A stretch of DNA of 64,000 nt from the NCBI RefSeq assembly GCF_019645875.1, contig NZ_CP081000.1:5206417-5270416 (forward strand), given 5' to 3'. Both the position numbers and the translations under genes were made by a program. Numbering within the stretch: position 1 is the stretch's first letter; each line of letters begins with the position of its first letter. Under the pieces are notes generated by a model. It worked only from the letters and a program-made list of their open reading frames with translations. It was not told the DNA's origin and ran no database searches. The DNA is from Mycolicibacterium senegalense. GTDB taxonomy: Bacteria; Actinomycetota; Actinomycetes; Mycobacteriales; Mycobacteriaceae. Positions 1 to 8,654 of the stretch are shown one piece after another.

Positions 1-1
1 G

Positions 2-757
2 GTCGCCGGCGACAAGATCCTCGCGATCGCCCTCGACGGCGAGATGGGTCAGGGCCCGGTTCAGGCCCAGAGCGACGGCTCGGGCTTCCGGCTCACCGGT
101 ACCCGCACCCAGGTCAGCTACGGCCCGATCGCCGAAGCCTTTCTGGTTCCGGCCGAAACCGATTCCGGCGTCAGCGTTTTCCTGGTCTCCGGCGACGATC
201 CCGGCGTGACCGTCAGCCTGCTGAGCACCACGGGCAAGGGCAGCGTGGGTCATCTCGAGTTGCAGGGCACCTCGGTCGACGGTGCCCGCGTCGTCGGCGG
301 CGCCGAGGTCGCCGAGTGGTTGACCACGCACGCGGCGCTGGGTCGCAGCGCCTTCCAGCTCGGGGTGCTGGAGCGCGCGCTGGAACTGACGTCGGAGTAC
401 GCGCGTGAGCGCGAGCAGTTCGACCGGCCGATCGGCAGCTTCCAGGCCGTCTCGTCGCGGTTGGCCGACGGCTACATCGACGTCAAGGGCCTGCGGCTGA
501 CGCTGACCCAGGCGGCCTGGCGGTTGTCCGAGGGCCTGCCTGCCGATATCGATGTCGCCAGTGCGGCCTTCTGGGCTGCCGAGGCCGGCCACCGCGTCGC
601 ACACACCACGGTGCACGTGCACGGTGGTGTCGGCATCGACATGGATCACCCGGTGCACCGGTACTTCCTGGCCGCCAAGCAGACCGAGTTCGGCGTCGGC
701 GGAGCCACCGGGCAGCTGCTGCGCATCGGCCGCGAACTCGCGGACACCCCGGTCTAG
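2..757 (+). CDS. fadE27: Acyl-CoA dehydrogenase FadE27 (ChsE5-like), 5' end cut by window edge
   Basis: The open frame enters at the left edge, so about the last 250 residues of a roughly 370-residue acyl-CoA dehydrogenase are present. The C-terminal helical half is clear: AREREQFDRPIGSFQAV is the conserved flavin/substrate segment, followed by HVHGGVGIDMDHPVHRYF, typical of the family. Together with fadD17, which starts 2 bp after the stop, this matches the fadE26-fadE27-fadD17 order of the mycobacterial cholesterol regulon. There FadE26-FadE27 form a mixed alpha2beta2 enzyme that dehydrogenates steroid side-chain CoA esters. Identity as FadE27 rests on that context as well as sequence. Whether fadE26 precedes it cannot be seen. 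Confidence 0.85.
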   Translation, partial: VAGDKILAIALDGEMGQGPVQAQSDGSGFRLTGTRTQVSYGPIAEAFLVPAETDSGVSVFLVSGDDPGVTVSLLSTTGKGSVGHLELQGTSVDGARVVGGAEVAEWLTTHAALGRSAFQLGVLERALELTSEYAREREQFDRPIGSFQAVSSRLADGYIDVKGLRLTLTQAAWRLSEGLPADIDVASAAFWAAEAGHRVAHTTVHVHGGVGIDMDHPVHRYFLAAKQTEFGVGGATGQLLRIGRELADTPV

Positions 758-759
758 GG

Positions 760-2271
760 ATGGGGGGTCCAGCCGCAGGGCCGACGGTCACCGAGCTGCT
801 CGTCCCGCTTGCCGAGGTGACTGATCGTGGCCTCTACCAAGAGGATTCGTTCGTCAGCTGGGCCGACCACATCGCCGCCGGCGCAGCACTGGCCGCGGCG
901 TTGCGGGCCCGGTTGGACCCCTCCAAGCCCCCACATATCGGGGCACTATTGGGCAACACCACGTTTTTCTCCAGCCTGCTGGTGGCGGCGGGACTGACCG
1001 GGCTGGTGCCCGTCGGGCTCAACCAGACCCGCCGCGGCGAGGCCCTGGCCCGCGACATCGCCAAGGCCGACTGCCAGCTGGTGCTGGCCGACAATCCCGA
1101 CGCGGTCCCGCCCGGGGTGGATTTCATCGATGTCGAATCTGCCGAGTGGGCAACCGAACTCGCGTCGTACCGCGATATCCCGGTGACGTTCGCCGAGCTG
1201 GCGGCCGACGATCTGTTCATGCTCATCTTCACCTCGGGCACCAGCGGCGATCCCAAGGCCGTGCGGGTCACCCACGACAAGGTGGCCTTTCCTGGGCGGA
1301 TGCTGGCCGACCGGTTCGGGCTCGGCCCGGCCGACACCGTGTACCTGTCGATGCCGTTGTTCCACTCCAACGCGATCATGGCCGGCTGGGCCGTCGCGGC
1401 CGCCGCCGGTGCGTCGATTGCGTTGCGGCGCAAGTTCTCCGCGTCCGGGTTTATACCCGACATCCGCCGCTACGGCGCCACCTACGCGAACTATGTCGGC
1501 AAGCCGCTGTCCTACATCCTGGCCACCGAACCGGCTGCCGACGACGCCGACAATCCGCTGCGGATCCTCTACGGCAACGAGGGCTCACCGCGGGACCTGG
1601 GCCGGTTCGCCGAGCGGTTCGCGGTGACGGTGGTCGACGGATTCGGTTCCACCGAGGGCGGTGTCGCTATCGCCCGCACTCCCGACACCCCAGAAGGCGC
1701 CCTCGGCCCGCTCACCGACCAAGTGGCGATTGTCGACGTAGAGACCGGTGAGCCCTGTCCCCCAGGGGTCGTCGGCGAGTTGGTGAACCCGACGGGTGCC
1801 GGATGGTTCCGCGGCTACTACAACGATCCCGACGCCGAGGCGGATCGCATGGCCGGCGGCGTCTACCACACCGGCGATCTGGCCTACCTGGACGAAGACG
1901 GCTTCGCGCACTTCGCCGGGCGTCTCGGCGACTGGATGCGCGTCGACGGAGAGAACCTGGGCACCGCGCCGATCGAACGAATCCTGTTGCGCCACCCCGA
2001 TGTCGCCGAGGTCGCGGTGTACCCGATCCCCGATCCCGATGTCGGCGATCAGGTGATGGCCGCGTTGGTGCTGACCGGCGGCACACCGTTCGACGTCGAG
2101 AAATTCCGAGCCTTCCTGGCCGAGCAGTCCGATCTCGGGCCCAAGCAGTGGCCGTCGTACGTGCGGGTCGGCACGGCCTTGCCGCGCACCGAGACGTTCA
2201 AGGTGATCAAGCGGCAGTTGTCGGCCGAGGGCACGGCGTGCGCCGACCCGGTCTGGCCGATTCAGCGGTAG
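760..2271 (+). CDS. fadD17: FadD17, steroid side-chain acyl-CoA synthetase
   Basis: This is an adenylate-forming enzyme of 503 residues. The P-loop-like motif FTSGTSGDPKAV is near residue 155, DGFGSTEGG near residue 295, and YHTGDLAYLDEDGFAHFAGR near residue 370. An alternate-hinge Asp/Arg region and a C-terminal Lys (TFKVIKRQ) follow. It starts 2 bp after the fadE27 stop, so the two are co-transcribed. FadD17 of M. tuberculosis activates a C24 steroid acid to its CoA ester. Length and context fit that family, which is shorter than most FadD proteins. The substrate is inferred from orthology. Confidence 0.9.
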   Translation: MGGPAAGPTVTELLVPLAEVTDRGLYQEDSFVSWADHIAAGAALAAALRARLDPSKPPHIGALLGNTTFFSSLLVAAGLTGLVPVGLNQTRRGEALARDIAKADCQLVLADNPDAVPPGVDFIDVESAEWATELASYRDIPVTFAELAADDLFMLIFTSGTSGDPKAVRVTHDKVAFPGRMLADRFGLGPADTVYLSMPLFHSNAIMAGWAVAAAAGASIALRRKFSASGFIPDIRRYGATYANYVGKPLSYILATEPAADDADNPLRILYGNEGSPRDLGRFAERFAVTVVDGFGSTEGGVAIARTPDTPEGALGPLTDQVAIVDVETGEPCPPGVVGELVNPTGAGWFRGYYNDPDAEADRMAGGVYHTGDLAYLDEDGFAHFAGRLGDWMRVDGENLGTAPIERILLRHPDVAEVAVYPIPDPDVGDQVMAALVLTGGTPFDVEKFRAFLAEQSDLGPKQWPSYVRVGTALPRTETFKVIKRQLSAEGTACADPVWPIQR

Positions 2272-2333
2272 CCCCCATCTGAGCCCGACACCCATTTCGA
2301 TACCATCGGCTTCGAAACATGGAAGGCGCCAGT

Positions 2334-3308
2334 ATGCACATCGCAGTCACCGGAGGCACCGGCTACCTCGGGGCTCACACCGTACGGAGCCTGCTGGCCG
2401 CCGGGCATCGCATCCGGCTACTGGTCGCGCCGGGTTGCGGCGAAGACGAGGTGATCGGCCGCCTGGCCGCACTGGGCGAAATGTCGGTGCTGGAGGGCGA
2501 TATCCGCGACGCGGGCACCGTCGGGGATCTGCTCGCGGGCTGCGACGCGCTGATCCATGCCGCGGGCATTGTCGGCACCGACCGCCGGCGCGAGCAGCTC
2601 ATGTGGGAGATCAACGCGCACGCGACCGAAGCCGTCCTGCACCGCGCCGCCGAGGCGGGGCTCGACCCGATCGTCTCGGTCAGCAGCTACAGCTCACTGT
2701 TCCCGCCGCCGAACGGGGTGATCTCCGCCGACACTCCGCCGGCGCCGGGCCGCAGCCCGTACGCCCAGACCAAGGCCTATGCCGATCGGGTGGCCCGCCG
2801 GTTGCAGGAGGCCGGGGCCCCCGTCGTGGTCACCTACCCGTCGAGCGTGGTGGGTCCGGCGTTCTTCACCGCCGCCGGGGTCACCGAGCGCGGCTGGGCG
2901 CCGATCGCCAAAGCGGGCGCGGCACCCCGGATGGCCGGTGGTATGCAGATGATCGACGTGCGCGACGTCGCACTGGTGCACGAGCGTCTGATGGCGCCCG
3001 GACGGGGACCCAAACGCTATGTCTGCGGCGGCGTGATGGTGTCGTTCAACGAGATGATCGATGTGCTCGAACAGGGCACCGGGCGCCCGATCCGACGAAT
3101 CCCCGTGTCCGCAGCGGTTTTCCGGGGAATCGGGTGGGTGGCGGATCAGCTGGGTGGGGTACTGCCGCTCGGGGACGGGATCAGCCACGAGGCCGCGCTG
3201 CTGCTGACCGCAGCCACCCCCACCGACGACGCGAGCACCCGCGCCGACCTGGGAATCGAGGCCTGGCGGTCGCCGCAGCGGGCCATGCTGGCCTCATTCG
3301 GCCGCTGA
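2334..3308 (+). CDS. NAD(P)-dependent epimerase/dehydratase family (extended SDR)
   Basis: The 324-residue protein has an N-terminal Rossmann motif, GGTGYLGAHT (residues about 7-16), and a YAQTK catalytic Tyr/Lys pair near residue 143. It is an extended short-chain dehydrogenase of the kind annotated as NAD-dependent epimerase or 3-beta-hydroxysteroid-dehydrogenase-like. I prefer the ATG at 2334, which has GGAAGG upstream, over an in-frame ATG at 2319. It follows fadD17 by about 60 bp. A role on a sterol or other lipid alcohol is possible from its neighbours, but the sequence does not fix a substrate. Its last 15 bp overlap the convergent TetR gene. Confidence 0.75.
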   Translation: MHIAVTGGTGYLGAHTVRSLLAAGHRIRLLVAPGCGEDEVIGRLAALGEMSVLEGDIRDAGTVGDLLAGCDALIHAAGIVGTDRRREQLMWEINAHATEAVLHRAAEAGLDPIVSVSSYSSLFPPPNGVISADTPPAPGRSPYAQTKAYADRVARRLQEAGAPVVVTYPSSVVGPAFFTAAGVTERGWAPIAKAGAAPRMAGGMQMIDVRDVALVHERLMAPGRGPKRYVCGGVMVSFNEMIDVLEQGTGRPIRRIPVSAAVFRGIGWVADQLGGVLPLGDGISHEAALLLTAATPTDDASTRADLGIEAWRSPQRAMLASFGR

Positions 3309-3848
3309 CCCGCCAAGGGCTCGGCTGAGCAACCGCACCAGTTGCTGCTGCAGTTCGGGCGAATCGTCGTCGACGGCCACCGTGGTGGCGAACATTGCCG
3401 CACCAGCCGCCATGGACAGCACAGCTTTCGCGTCCGATTCGGAGCCGTATCCCCTGGCCGCGAACATCTCGACAGCCGGGCCACTGAACCCGTCCCACAG
3501 CGCCTTGCGCAAGGAGGGGTTCTCCCGCAGCGCCAGCAGCAGCCCGGGTACTGCCTCGCTCACGTCGGGCCGGACGAACAGCTGATGGCTGCCGCGGACC
3601 ACCCACTCGATCCAGCCCGCCAGGTCCGTGCCGGAGAACGGTGACATGTCGGGCGATTCGCCGAGTATCGCGTGCAGCACCAGCTCAGCTTTCGACGCCC
3701 ACCGCCGGCTCAGGCTGGACCGGCCGACCCCACAGCGGGCCGCCACCAGACGCACGCTCAGGTCATCCCAGCCCACCTCGACCAGCAGCTCACGCGTGGC
3801 CGCGAGCACGCGTTCGTTGATCGACGTGTCCCGTGGTCGCCCGGCCAT
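3294..3848 (-). CDS. TetR-family transcriptional regulator
   Basis: The 184-residue protein begins with a TetR DNA-binding domain. The helix-turn-helix lies around LSVRLVAARCGVGRSSLSRR, followed by W-ASKAELVLHAI, the usual helix-4 entry. The all-helical C-terminal ligand domain shows no assignable ligand. I chose ATG 3848 because the text from MAGRPRD onward is the conserved part. An in-frame ATG at 3866 would add six residues. It is divergent from the AraC gene with only about 42 bp between the starts, so both probably share a control region. It is convergent with the epimerase gene, with ends overlapping. Confidence 0.8.
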   Translation of the reverse strand: MAGRPRDTSINERVLAATRELLVEVGWDDLSVRLVAARCGVGRSSLSRRWASKAELVLHAILGESPDMSPFSGTDLAGWIEWVVRGSHQLFVRPDVSEAVPGLLLALRENPSLRKALWDGFSGPAVEMFAARGYGSESDAKAVLSMAAGAAMFATTVAVDDDSPELQQQLVRLLSRALGGSAAE

Positions 3849-3890
3849 GACCCGATTCAACCGCATGGCGGCGCGGGTAGCGTCGACTAC

Positions 3891-4607
3891 GTGGGCTACC
3901 GCGAATATGCTGCGCCGCCACACCTGGCCGGGCTCGTCGAATGCCGGTGGCTGCGCACCGGCCCGGTCGAACCTGGCCGGGTGCTGCCCGATGGTTGCAT
4001 GGACCTGATCGAGATGGACGACAAGATCGTCGTCGCCGGTCCAGACACCACGGCATTCGTCACCGCAGGCGGTCGGGACCCGGTGCAGGCATTGCGGTTT
4101 CGGCCCGGAGCGCTGCCGCGGCTACTCGGCGTGCCGGCGTACGAGCTGCGCGACATGCGGGTCGACCTACGCGACCTGCGCAGAATCAACCGCGGCGGTT
4201 CGCTCGAAACGCTCGCCGAAACGCTCGCGTCGCAGCCACCGCGATCCGAGACCGCACCGTGGACCCTGCCGGCGCTTGAAACCGTCACCCGCCGGCTGGC
4301 GGCCGGCGAATCGGTCGCCGCGACGGCACGTGCGGCCGGCTGGTCGAGTCGAACCATGCAGCGGCAGTGCCGGGCGGTCTACGGCTACGGGCCGGCGACA
4401 CTGCGCCGCATCCTCCGGTTTCGTCGCGCGGTCGGGCTGATCGGCACGGGCGCGAGCCCGAGCGCGGTCGCCGCCCACGCCGGCTATTCCGACCAACCCC
4501 ATCTGCACCGCGAGGTCCGCGCCCTGGCCGGAGTTTCGTGGCGTCAACTCTGCAGCGCCGCGAACAGGTCCACTGAGGTTCCGTCGGGATCTTCGACGGT
4601 GGCGTAG
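3891..4607 (+). CDS. AraC-family transcriptional regulator
   Basis: From GTG 3891 the protein has 238 residues. The N-terminal half (LVECRWLRTGP, then VLPDGCMDLIE) is the domain found in the AraC subfamily annotated with DUF6597. The C-terminal 100 residues carry two helix-turn-helices; the second is around GASPSAVAAHAGYSDQ and is followed by HLHREVRALAGVSW. The frame stays open upstream to 3672, but that stretch lies opposite the TetR coding sequence, so GTG 3891 is preferred. The 3' end overlaps the VOC gene by 64 bp tail to tail. The targets are unknown. Confidence 0.75.
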   Translation: MGYREYAAPPHLAGLVECRWLRTGPVEPGRVLPDGCMDLIEMDDKIVVAGPDTTAFVTAGGRDPVQALRFRPGALPRLLGVPAYELRDMRVDLRDLRRINRGGSLETLAETLASQPPRSETAPWTLPALETVTRRLAAGESVAATARAAGWSSRTMQRQCRAVYGYGPATLRRILRFRRAVGLIGTGASPSAVAAHAGYSDQPHLHREVRALAGVSWRQLCSAANRSTEVPSGSSTVA

Positions 4608-4939
4608 CGCTGTCCCCACGGCGCATCGAAGGGCTTGAGCGTTCCCGGGTACCCGGCGGCGGTGAGCCGCTCGTAGAGCGTGTCGACATCAGCGGGTGCG
4701 TCGAGGCCGAACGCCAGCGCGACCCGACCGGGCCCGCTCGGCGGAGTCCAGCCCGGGTGCATTCCGGCGATCACCTCCTCGGTGTCGAACGCGAGCCGGT
4801 TTCCGCCCGGCAGCTCCACCTCGACGTGTGGACCGTCGGGTTCGGGAACCGCCAAACCGAGCAGCCGGTAGAAATGCACGGCTCGCGGGAGGTCTTCGGT
4901 GACGATCTCGATGACCGCCGAGTTCAGATTCAAGGCCAT
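4544..4939 (-). CDS. VOC/glyoxalase-fold protein
   Basis: This small 131-residue protein has the paired beta-alpha-beta-beta-beta pattern of the vicinal-oxygen-chelate family. It starts NSAVIEIVTEDLPRAVHFYRLLG and ends TVEDPDGTSVDLFAAL, where the final E/D-P-D-G turn is characteristic. It could be a dioxygenase-, isomerase- or resistance-type fold, and nothing visible decides between them. It runs divergently from gabD2, with about 130 bp between the starts. Confidence 0.75.
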   Translation of the reverse strand: MALNLNSAVIEIVTEDLPRAVHFYRLLGLAVPEPDGPHVEVELPGGNRLAFDTEEVIAGMHPGWTPPSGPGRVALAFGLDAPADVDTLYERLTAAGYPGTLKPFDAPWGQRYATVEDPDGTSVDLFAALQS

Positions 4940-5067
4940 AACCGCAGGTTAGGCCGCTGACTCCGGTCCAGTCGTGAACAGATCGGACAGGCTGGGCCTT
5001 TGTCGGACCGTTGGTACCGAGTAGGTTGGCCTTGACTGTTAGTTACTTGCCAGTAGGGAGAGTTTCG

Positions 5068-6627
5068 ATGCCTGCTCCGTCCGCCGCGGATTTCGCTCGC
5101 CTGCGCGCACTCGTCGCGATCGATGACGCTGAACTAAGTGCGCGCGCGACGAAAACCATCGACGAGGTCTTCACCGGCAGGGAGCTGACCACGATCCCGG
5201 TCGGCACTGCCGACGACGTGACCGCGGCCTTCGCCAAAGCCCGGACCGCGCAGGCCCAGTGGGCCAAGCGCCCGGTCGCCGATCGCGCCGCGGTCATCGC
5301 CCGCTTCGGCGAGCTGGTGGCCAAGAATCGTGACTTCCTGATGGACGTGGCCCAGGCTGAAACCGGCAAGGCCCGCTCTGCGGCGCAGGAAGAGATCGTC
5401 GACATGATCTTGAACTCGCGCTACTACGCGCGGGAGGCGACCAAGCTGCTCACCCCGAAGCGAGTGCAGGGCCTGCTGCCGGGCCTGGTCAAGACCGTGG
5501 TCAACCACCACCCCAAGGGCGTCATCGGCGTCATCTCGCCGTGGAATTATCCGATGGCCCTGTCGATCTCGGATTCCATCCCGGCCCTGCTGGCCGGCAA
5601 TGCCGTGGTGGTCAAACCCGACAGCCAGACTCCCTACTGCACGCTGGCCAACGCCGAGCTGCTCTATCAGGCCGGCCTCCCGCGCGACCTGTTCGCGGTG
5701 GTTCCCGGCCCGGGTTCGGTGGTCGGCACCGCGATCGTCGAGAACTGCGACTACCTGATGTTCACCGGATCCACCGCGACGGGCAGAACGCTGGCCGAGC
5801 AGTGCGGCCGCCGGTTGATCGGCTTCTCGGCCGAACTCGGTGGCAAGAACCCGATGATCGTCACCAAGGGCGCCAATCTCGATGTGGTGGCCAAGGCCGC
5901 CACCCGCGCGTGCTTCTCCAACGCCGGGCAGCTGTGCATCTCGATCGAGCGGATCTACGTCGAACGGGAGATCGCAGACGAGTTCACCGCCAAGTTCGGC
6001 GAGCAGGTGCGCAAAATGAAGCTGTCGAGCGCCTACGACTTCACCGCCGACATGGGCAGCCTGATCTCCGAGGATCAGGTCAAGACCGTGTCCGGCCACG
6101 TCGACGACGCAAAGGTCAAGGGCGCCAAGGTGGTTGCCGGCGGCAACGCCCGCCCCGACATCGGGCCGCTCTTCTTCGAGCCGACGGTGCTGACCGGCGT
6201 CACCGACGAGATGGAGTGCGCCCGCAACGAGACCTTCGGTCCGCTGGTGTCGATCTACCCGGTCGACTCCGTGGCCGAGGCCATCGAGAAGGCCAACGAC
6301 ACCGAGTACGGCCTGAACGCCAGTGTCTGGGCCGGATCGAAGGCCGAGGGCGAGTCGATCGCGGCCCAGATCAATTCGGGCACCGTCAATGTCGACGAAG
6401 GCTACGCCCTGGCGTTCGGCAGCACCGCTGCTCCGATGGGCGGCATGAAAGCCTCCGGCGTCGGACGTCGCCACGGCGCCGACGGGATCCTCAAGTACAC
6501 CGAGTCACAGACCGTGTCCACTGCCCGGGTGATCAATCTCGATCCGCCGCTGGGCATTTCGCAGACGCTGTGGCAGAAGGCGCTGACCCCGATGATCCAG
6601 GCTGTACAGAAGCTGCCCGGCCGCTAG
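5068..6627 (+). CDS. gabD2: Succinate-semialdehyde dehydrogenase GabD2 (NADP+ type)
   Basis: The 519-residue aldehyde dehydrogenase aligns end to end with what I know of mycobacterial GabD2 (Rv1731), including the opening MPAPSA and the closing KLPGR. The general-base Glu (FSAELGGKNP, residue 256) and nucleophilic Cys (NAGQLCIS, residue 290) are present. I chose ATG 5068 because AGGGAG lies 8 bp upstream. An in-frame upstream start at 5011 would add residues that do not resemble the family. It oxidises succinic semialdehyde to succinate. In M. tuberculosis gabD2 lies elsewhere, so its position inside a sterol island is worth noting. The gene is convergent with the methyltransferase at 6651. 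Confidence 0.9.
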   Translation: MPAPSAADFARLRALVAIDDAELSARATKTIDEVFTGRELTTIPVGTADDVTAAFAKARTAQAQWAKRPVADRAAVIARFGELVAKNRDFLMDVAQAETGKARSAAQEEIVDMILNSRYYAREATKLLTPKRVQGLLPGLVKTVVNHHPKGVIGVISPWNYPMALSISDSIPALLAGNAVVVKPDSQTPYCTLANAELLYQAGLPRDLFAVVPGPGSVVGTAIVENCDYLMFTGSTATGRTLAEQCGRRLIGFSAELGGKNPMIVTKGANLDVVAKAATRACFSNAGQLCISIERIYVEREIADEFTAKFGEQVRKMKLSSAYDFTADMGSLISEDQVKTVSGHVDDAKVKGAKVVAGGNARPDIGPLFFEPTVLTGVTDEMECARNETFGPLVSIYPVDSVAEAIEKANDTEYGLNASVWAGSKAEGESIAAQINSGTVNVDEGYALAFGSTAAPMGGMKASGVGRRHGADGILKYTESQTVSTARVINLDPPLGISQTLWQKALTPMIQAVQKLPGR

Positions 6628-6650
6628 ACCGCCGAGTCTGCAGTATCCAG

Positions 6651-7511
6651 TCAGCCGGGGCGCCGTGCGACAACCGCGAAGTTCAGCGGGATCCGCGGCG
6701 CCCCGGGCGGCAGTGTCCAGCCCTGGTCGCACGGCACCAGCGCCGGGAATGCCCGCCAGTCCATGTAGGGCAGTTCGGCCAAGGCCTCGATGACGAGCCC
6801 GGCCCGCAGGAGCGAGGTGACCACTTCGGACAGGTCGTGGCGCCACTCGTGGTTACGCACATTGGTGATCTGGCCGGCCGAGTTCTCGGTGTACGTCCCC
6901 GCGTCGTCGTAGATGCGGACTCCCCCGCCGCTGAGGTAGTCGTCGACGATGTCCCACGGCTCGTAGTCCATGGCGCTCAGGATCGGATGGTCGTCGCGGA
7001 TCATGAACACCCCACCGGGCTCGAGCAGGTCATGGATCGACCGGGCCCAGTTGGCGAGTTCGGGCAGCCACACGATGGTTCCGGTACTGGTCACCAAGGT
7101 GTCGAAACGTCGCCGGATCACCGAGGACGCGAACCGCACATCACCCTCGACCCAGGTGATGTCTCGGCCGTCGGCCTCGGCGATCCGGGCCGCGTGCCGC
7201 AGCGAGTTGGGCGACAGGTCGATGCCGTGCACGTCGCGGGCCCCCAACCGCGCCCAGGAGATGGTGTCCGTACCGATGTGGCACTGCAGATGCAGCAGTG
7301 AACGGTCCTTGACCCCGGTCTCTCCCAGGTGGGGCGCGAGCACCTCCAGGTCGTTGCGCACCACCCAGGAGATCTCGGTCGGATCGGCGAGAAACCCTGC
7401 GACGTCGTACATCTGGGACCGGGCGTGCACGTCGGCCCGGTCGTCCCAGTTCGCCCTATTGGCGGCCAGCGCATCCTGAACATCCACCGGCTCAACCATA
7501 CCGACACTCAT
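6651..7511 (-). CDS. Class I SAM-dependent methyltransferase
   Basis: The 286-residue protein opens ALAANRANWDDRADVHA. It then shows a variant SAM-binding strand-loop (LLHLQCHIGTDTISWARLG, about residues 72-90), an acidic residue ending beta-2 (VHGIDLSPN), and GDVRFA near the expected adenine-binding position. The usual GxGxG is replaced by QCHIGTDT, as in a recognisable actinobacterial subfamily. The substrate is unknown. The second Met, at residue 5 (base 7499), is an alternative start and neither has a strong ribosome site. It lies 21 bp downstream of the nitronate-monooxygenase-family gene on the same strand, so they are probably one transcript. Confidence 0.75.
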   Translation of the reverse strand: MSVGMVEPVDVQDALAANRANWDDRADVHARSQMYDVAGFLADPTEISWVVRNDLEVLAPHLGETGVKDRSLLHLQCHIGTDTISWARLGARDVHGIDLSPNSLRHAARIAEADGRDITWVEGDVRFASSVIRRRFDTLVTSTGTIVWLPELANWARSIHDLLEPGGVFMIRDDHPILSAMDYEPWDIVDDYLSGGGVRIYDDAGTYTENSAGQITNVRNHEWRHDLSEVVTSLLRAGLVIEALAELPYMDWRAFPALVPCDQGWTLPPGAPRIPLNFAVVARRPG

Positions 7512-7532
7512 CGAGGTGGAACCGGCGTCGGC

Positions 7533-8654
7533 TCAGCTCTCGGCGATGCCGTCCAGGCGCTTGGTGGCCGCCTCGAAACCGCTCACCAACTCACCGATGA
7601 TGTCGGCGACCGGGCGGATCTCGTTCATCCGGCCCACGATCTGACCGACCGGCATCGAGACGGTGTCGGGGTTGTCCGACTCGTTCATCCGCTGGTGCGC
7701 CTCACTGACCAGAATATTCTGCAGCGGCATCGGCAGCGGTTCCGGTGCGTCCGGGGCGTCCCAGGCGTCGGTCCACTTGGTCTTGAGCAGCCGGGCCGGC
7801 TTGCCGGTGTAGATCTTGCGGCGGACGGTGTCGGCGGTGGTGGCCTTGAGCAGCGCCTCCTGGATCGTCGAGGTGCCGCCGGGCAGGCGGTGCCCGAGGT
7901 CGTACTCGGCCGAGGTCAGGAACGCCGAGCCCATCCACACCCCCGACGCTCCGAGGGCGAGCGCCGCGGCCACCTGCTTGCCGGTGCCGATACCGCCGGC
8001 GGCCAGCACCGGGGCCTTGCCGTCAAGGGCGTCAACGATTTCCGGCCACAGCACCATCGAGCCGATCTCACCGGTGTGCCCACCGGCCTCGTGCCCTTGG
8101 GCGACGACGATGTCGACGCCGTTCTCGACGTGACGCAATGCGTGCTTGGCGCTGCCGGCCAGCGCGGCCACCGGAACCCCGGCGGCATGCGCCTGCTCGA
8201 TCACGTCGTTGGGCGGCGAACCAAGGGCGTTGGCGATCAGCTTGATCGGGTGCTTCAAGGCCACCTCTACGTGGCTGCGCGCCACCGAATGCAGCCAGCC
8301 CAGCACGCCCTCGTTGCGCTCCTCGTCCTCGGGCAGCGGCGGAACCCCGAGATCGGCAAGGGTTTTCGCGACGAAGTCGCGGTGACTCTGCGGGATCAGC
8401 TTGTTGATGTCGACGGCCGTGCCCTCGGTGGGGATCTTGGCCGGCATCACCACGTCGACGCCGTAGGGCTTACCGCCGGTGTTGGCGTCCATCCATTGCA
8501 GGACCTCTTCGAGGTCGTCGGCGTCGTTGAACCGCACGCAGCCCAGCACACCCAGACCACCGGCCTTGCTGACCGCAGCGGCCACCTTCTCCGAGGGGGT
8601 GAATACGAAGATCGGGTATTCGATCCCGAACCGTTCGCAGAGTTCGGTTTTCAT
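7533..8654 (-). CDS. Nitronate monooxygenase-family flavoprotein (FMN TIM barrel)
   Basis: This is a 373-residue TIM-barrel flavoprotein. Visible landmarks are an N-terminal GIEYPIF, AGGLGVLG near residue 34, QGHEAGGHTG near residue 185 and the phosphate-binding segment AAGGIGTGKQVAAALALGASGVWMGSAF around residues 218-245. These define the 2-nitropropane dioxygenase/nitronate monooxygenase and enoyl-reductase-like family. The start codon directly abuts the fadD19 stop (TAG then ATG), so it is in the fadD19 operon and presumably under the same sterol control. A flavin-dependent step on a steroid CoA is possible by context, since a related protein (Rv3553) acts in ring degradation. The sequence alone does not show it. 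Confidence 0.8.
   Translation of the reverse strand: MKTELCERFGIEYPIFVFTPSEKVAAAVSKAGGLGVLGCVRFNDADDLEEVLQWMDANTGGKPYGVDVVMPAKIPTEGTAVDINKLIPQSHRDFVAKTLADLGVPPLPEDEERNEGVLGWLHSVARSHVEVALKHPIKLIANALGSPPNDVIEQAHAAGVPVAALAGSAKHALRHVENGVDIVVAQGHEAGGHTGEIGSMVLWPEIVDALDGKAPVLAAGGIGTGKQVAAALALGASGVWMGSAFLTSAEYDLGHRLPGGTSTIQEALLKATTADTVRRKIYTGKPARLLKTKWTDAWDAPDAPEPLPMPLQNILVSEAHQRMNESDNPDTVSMPVGQIVGRMNEIRPVADIIGELVSGFEAATKRLDGIAES

Noticed and set aside
3672..3890. N-terminal extension of the AraC gene
   Set aside because: It is antisense to the TetR helix-turn-helix coding region, and conserved AraC text begins after GTG 3891.
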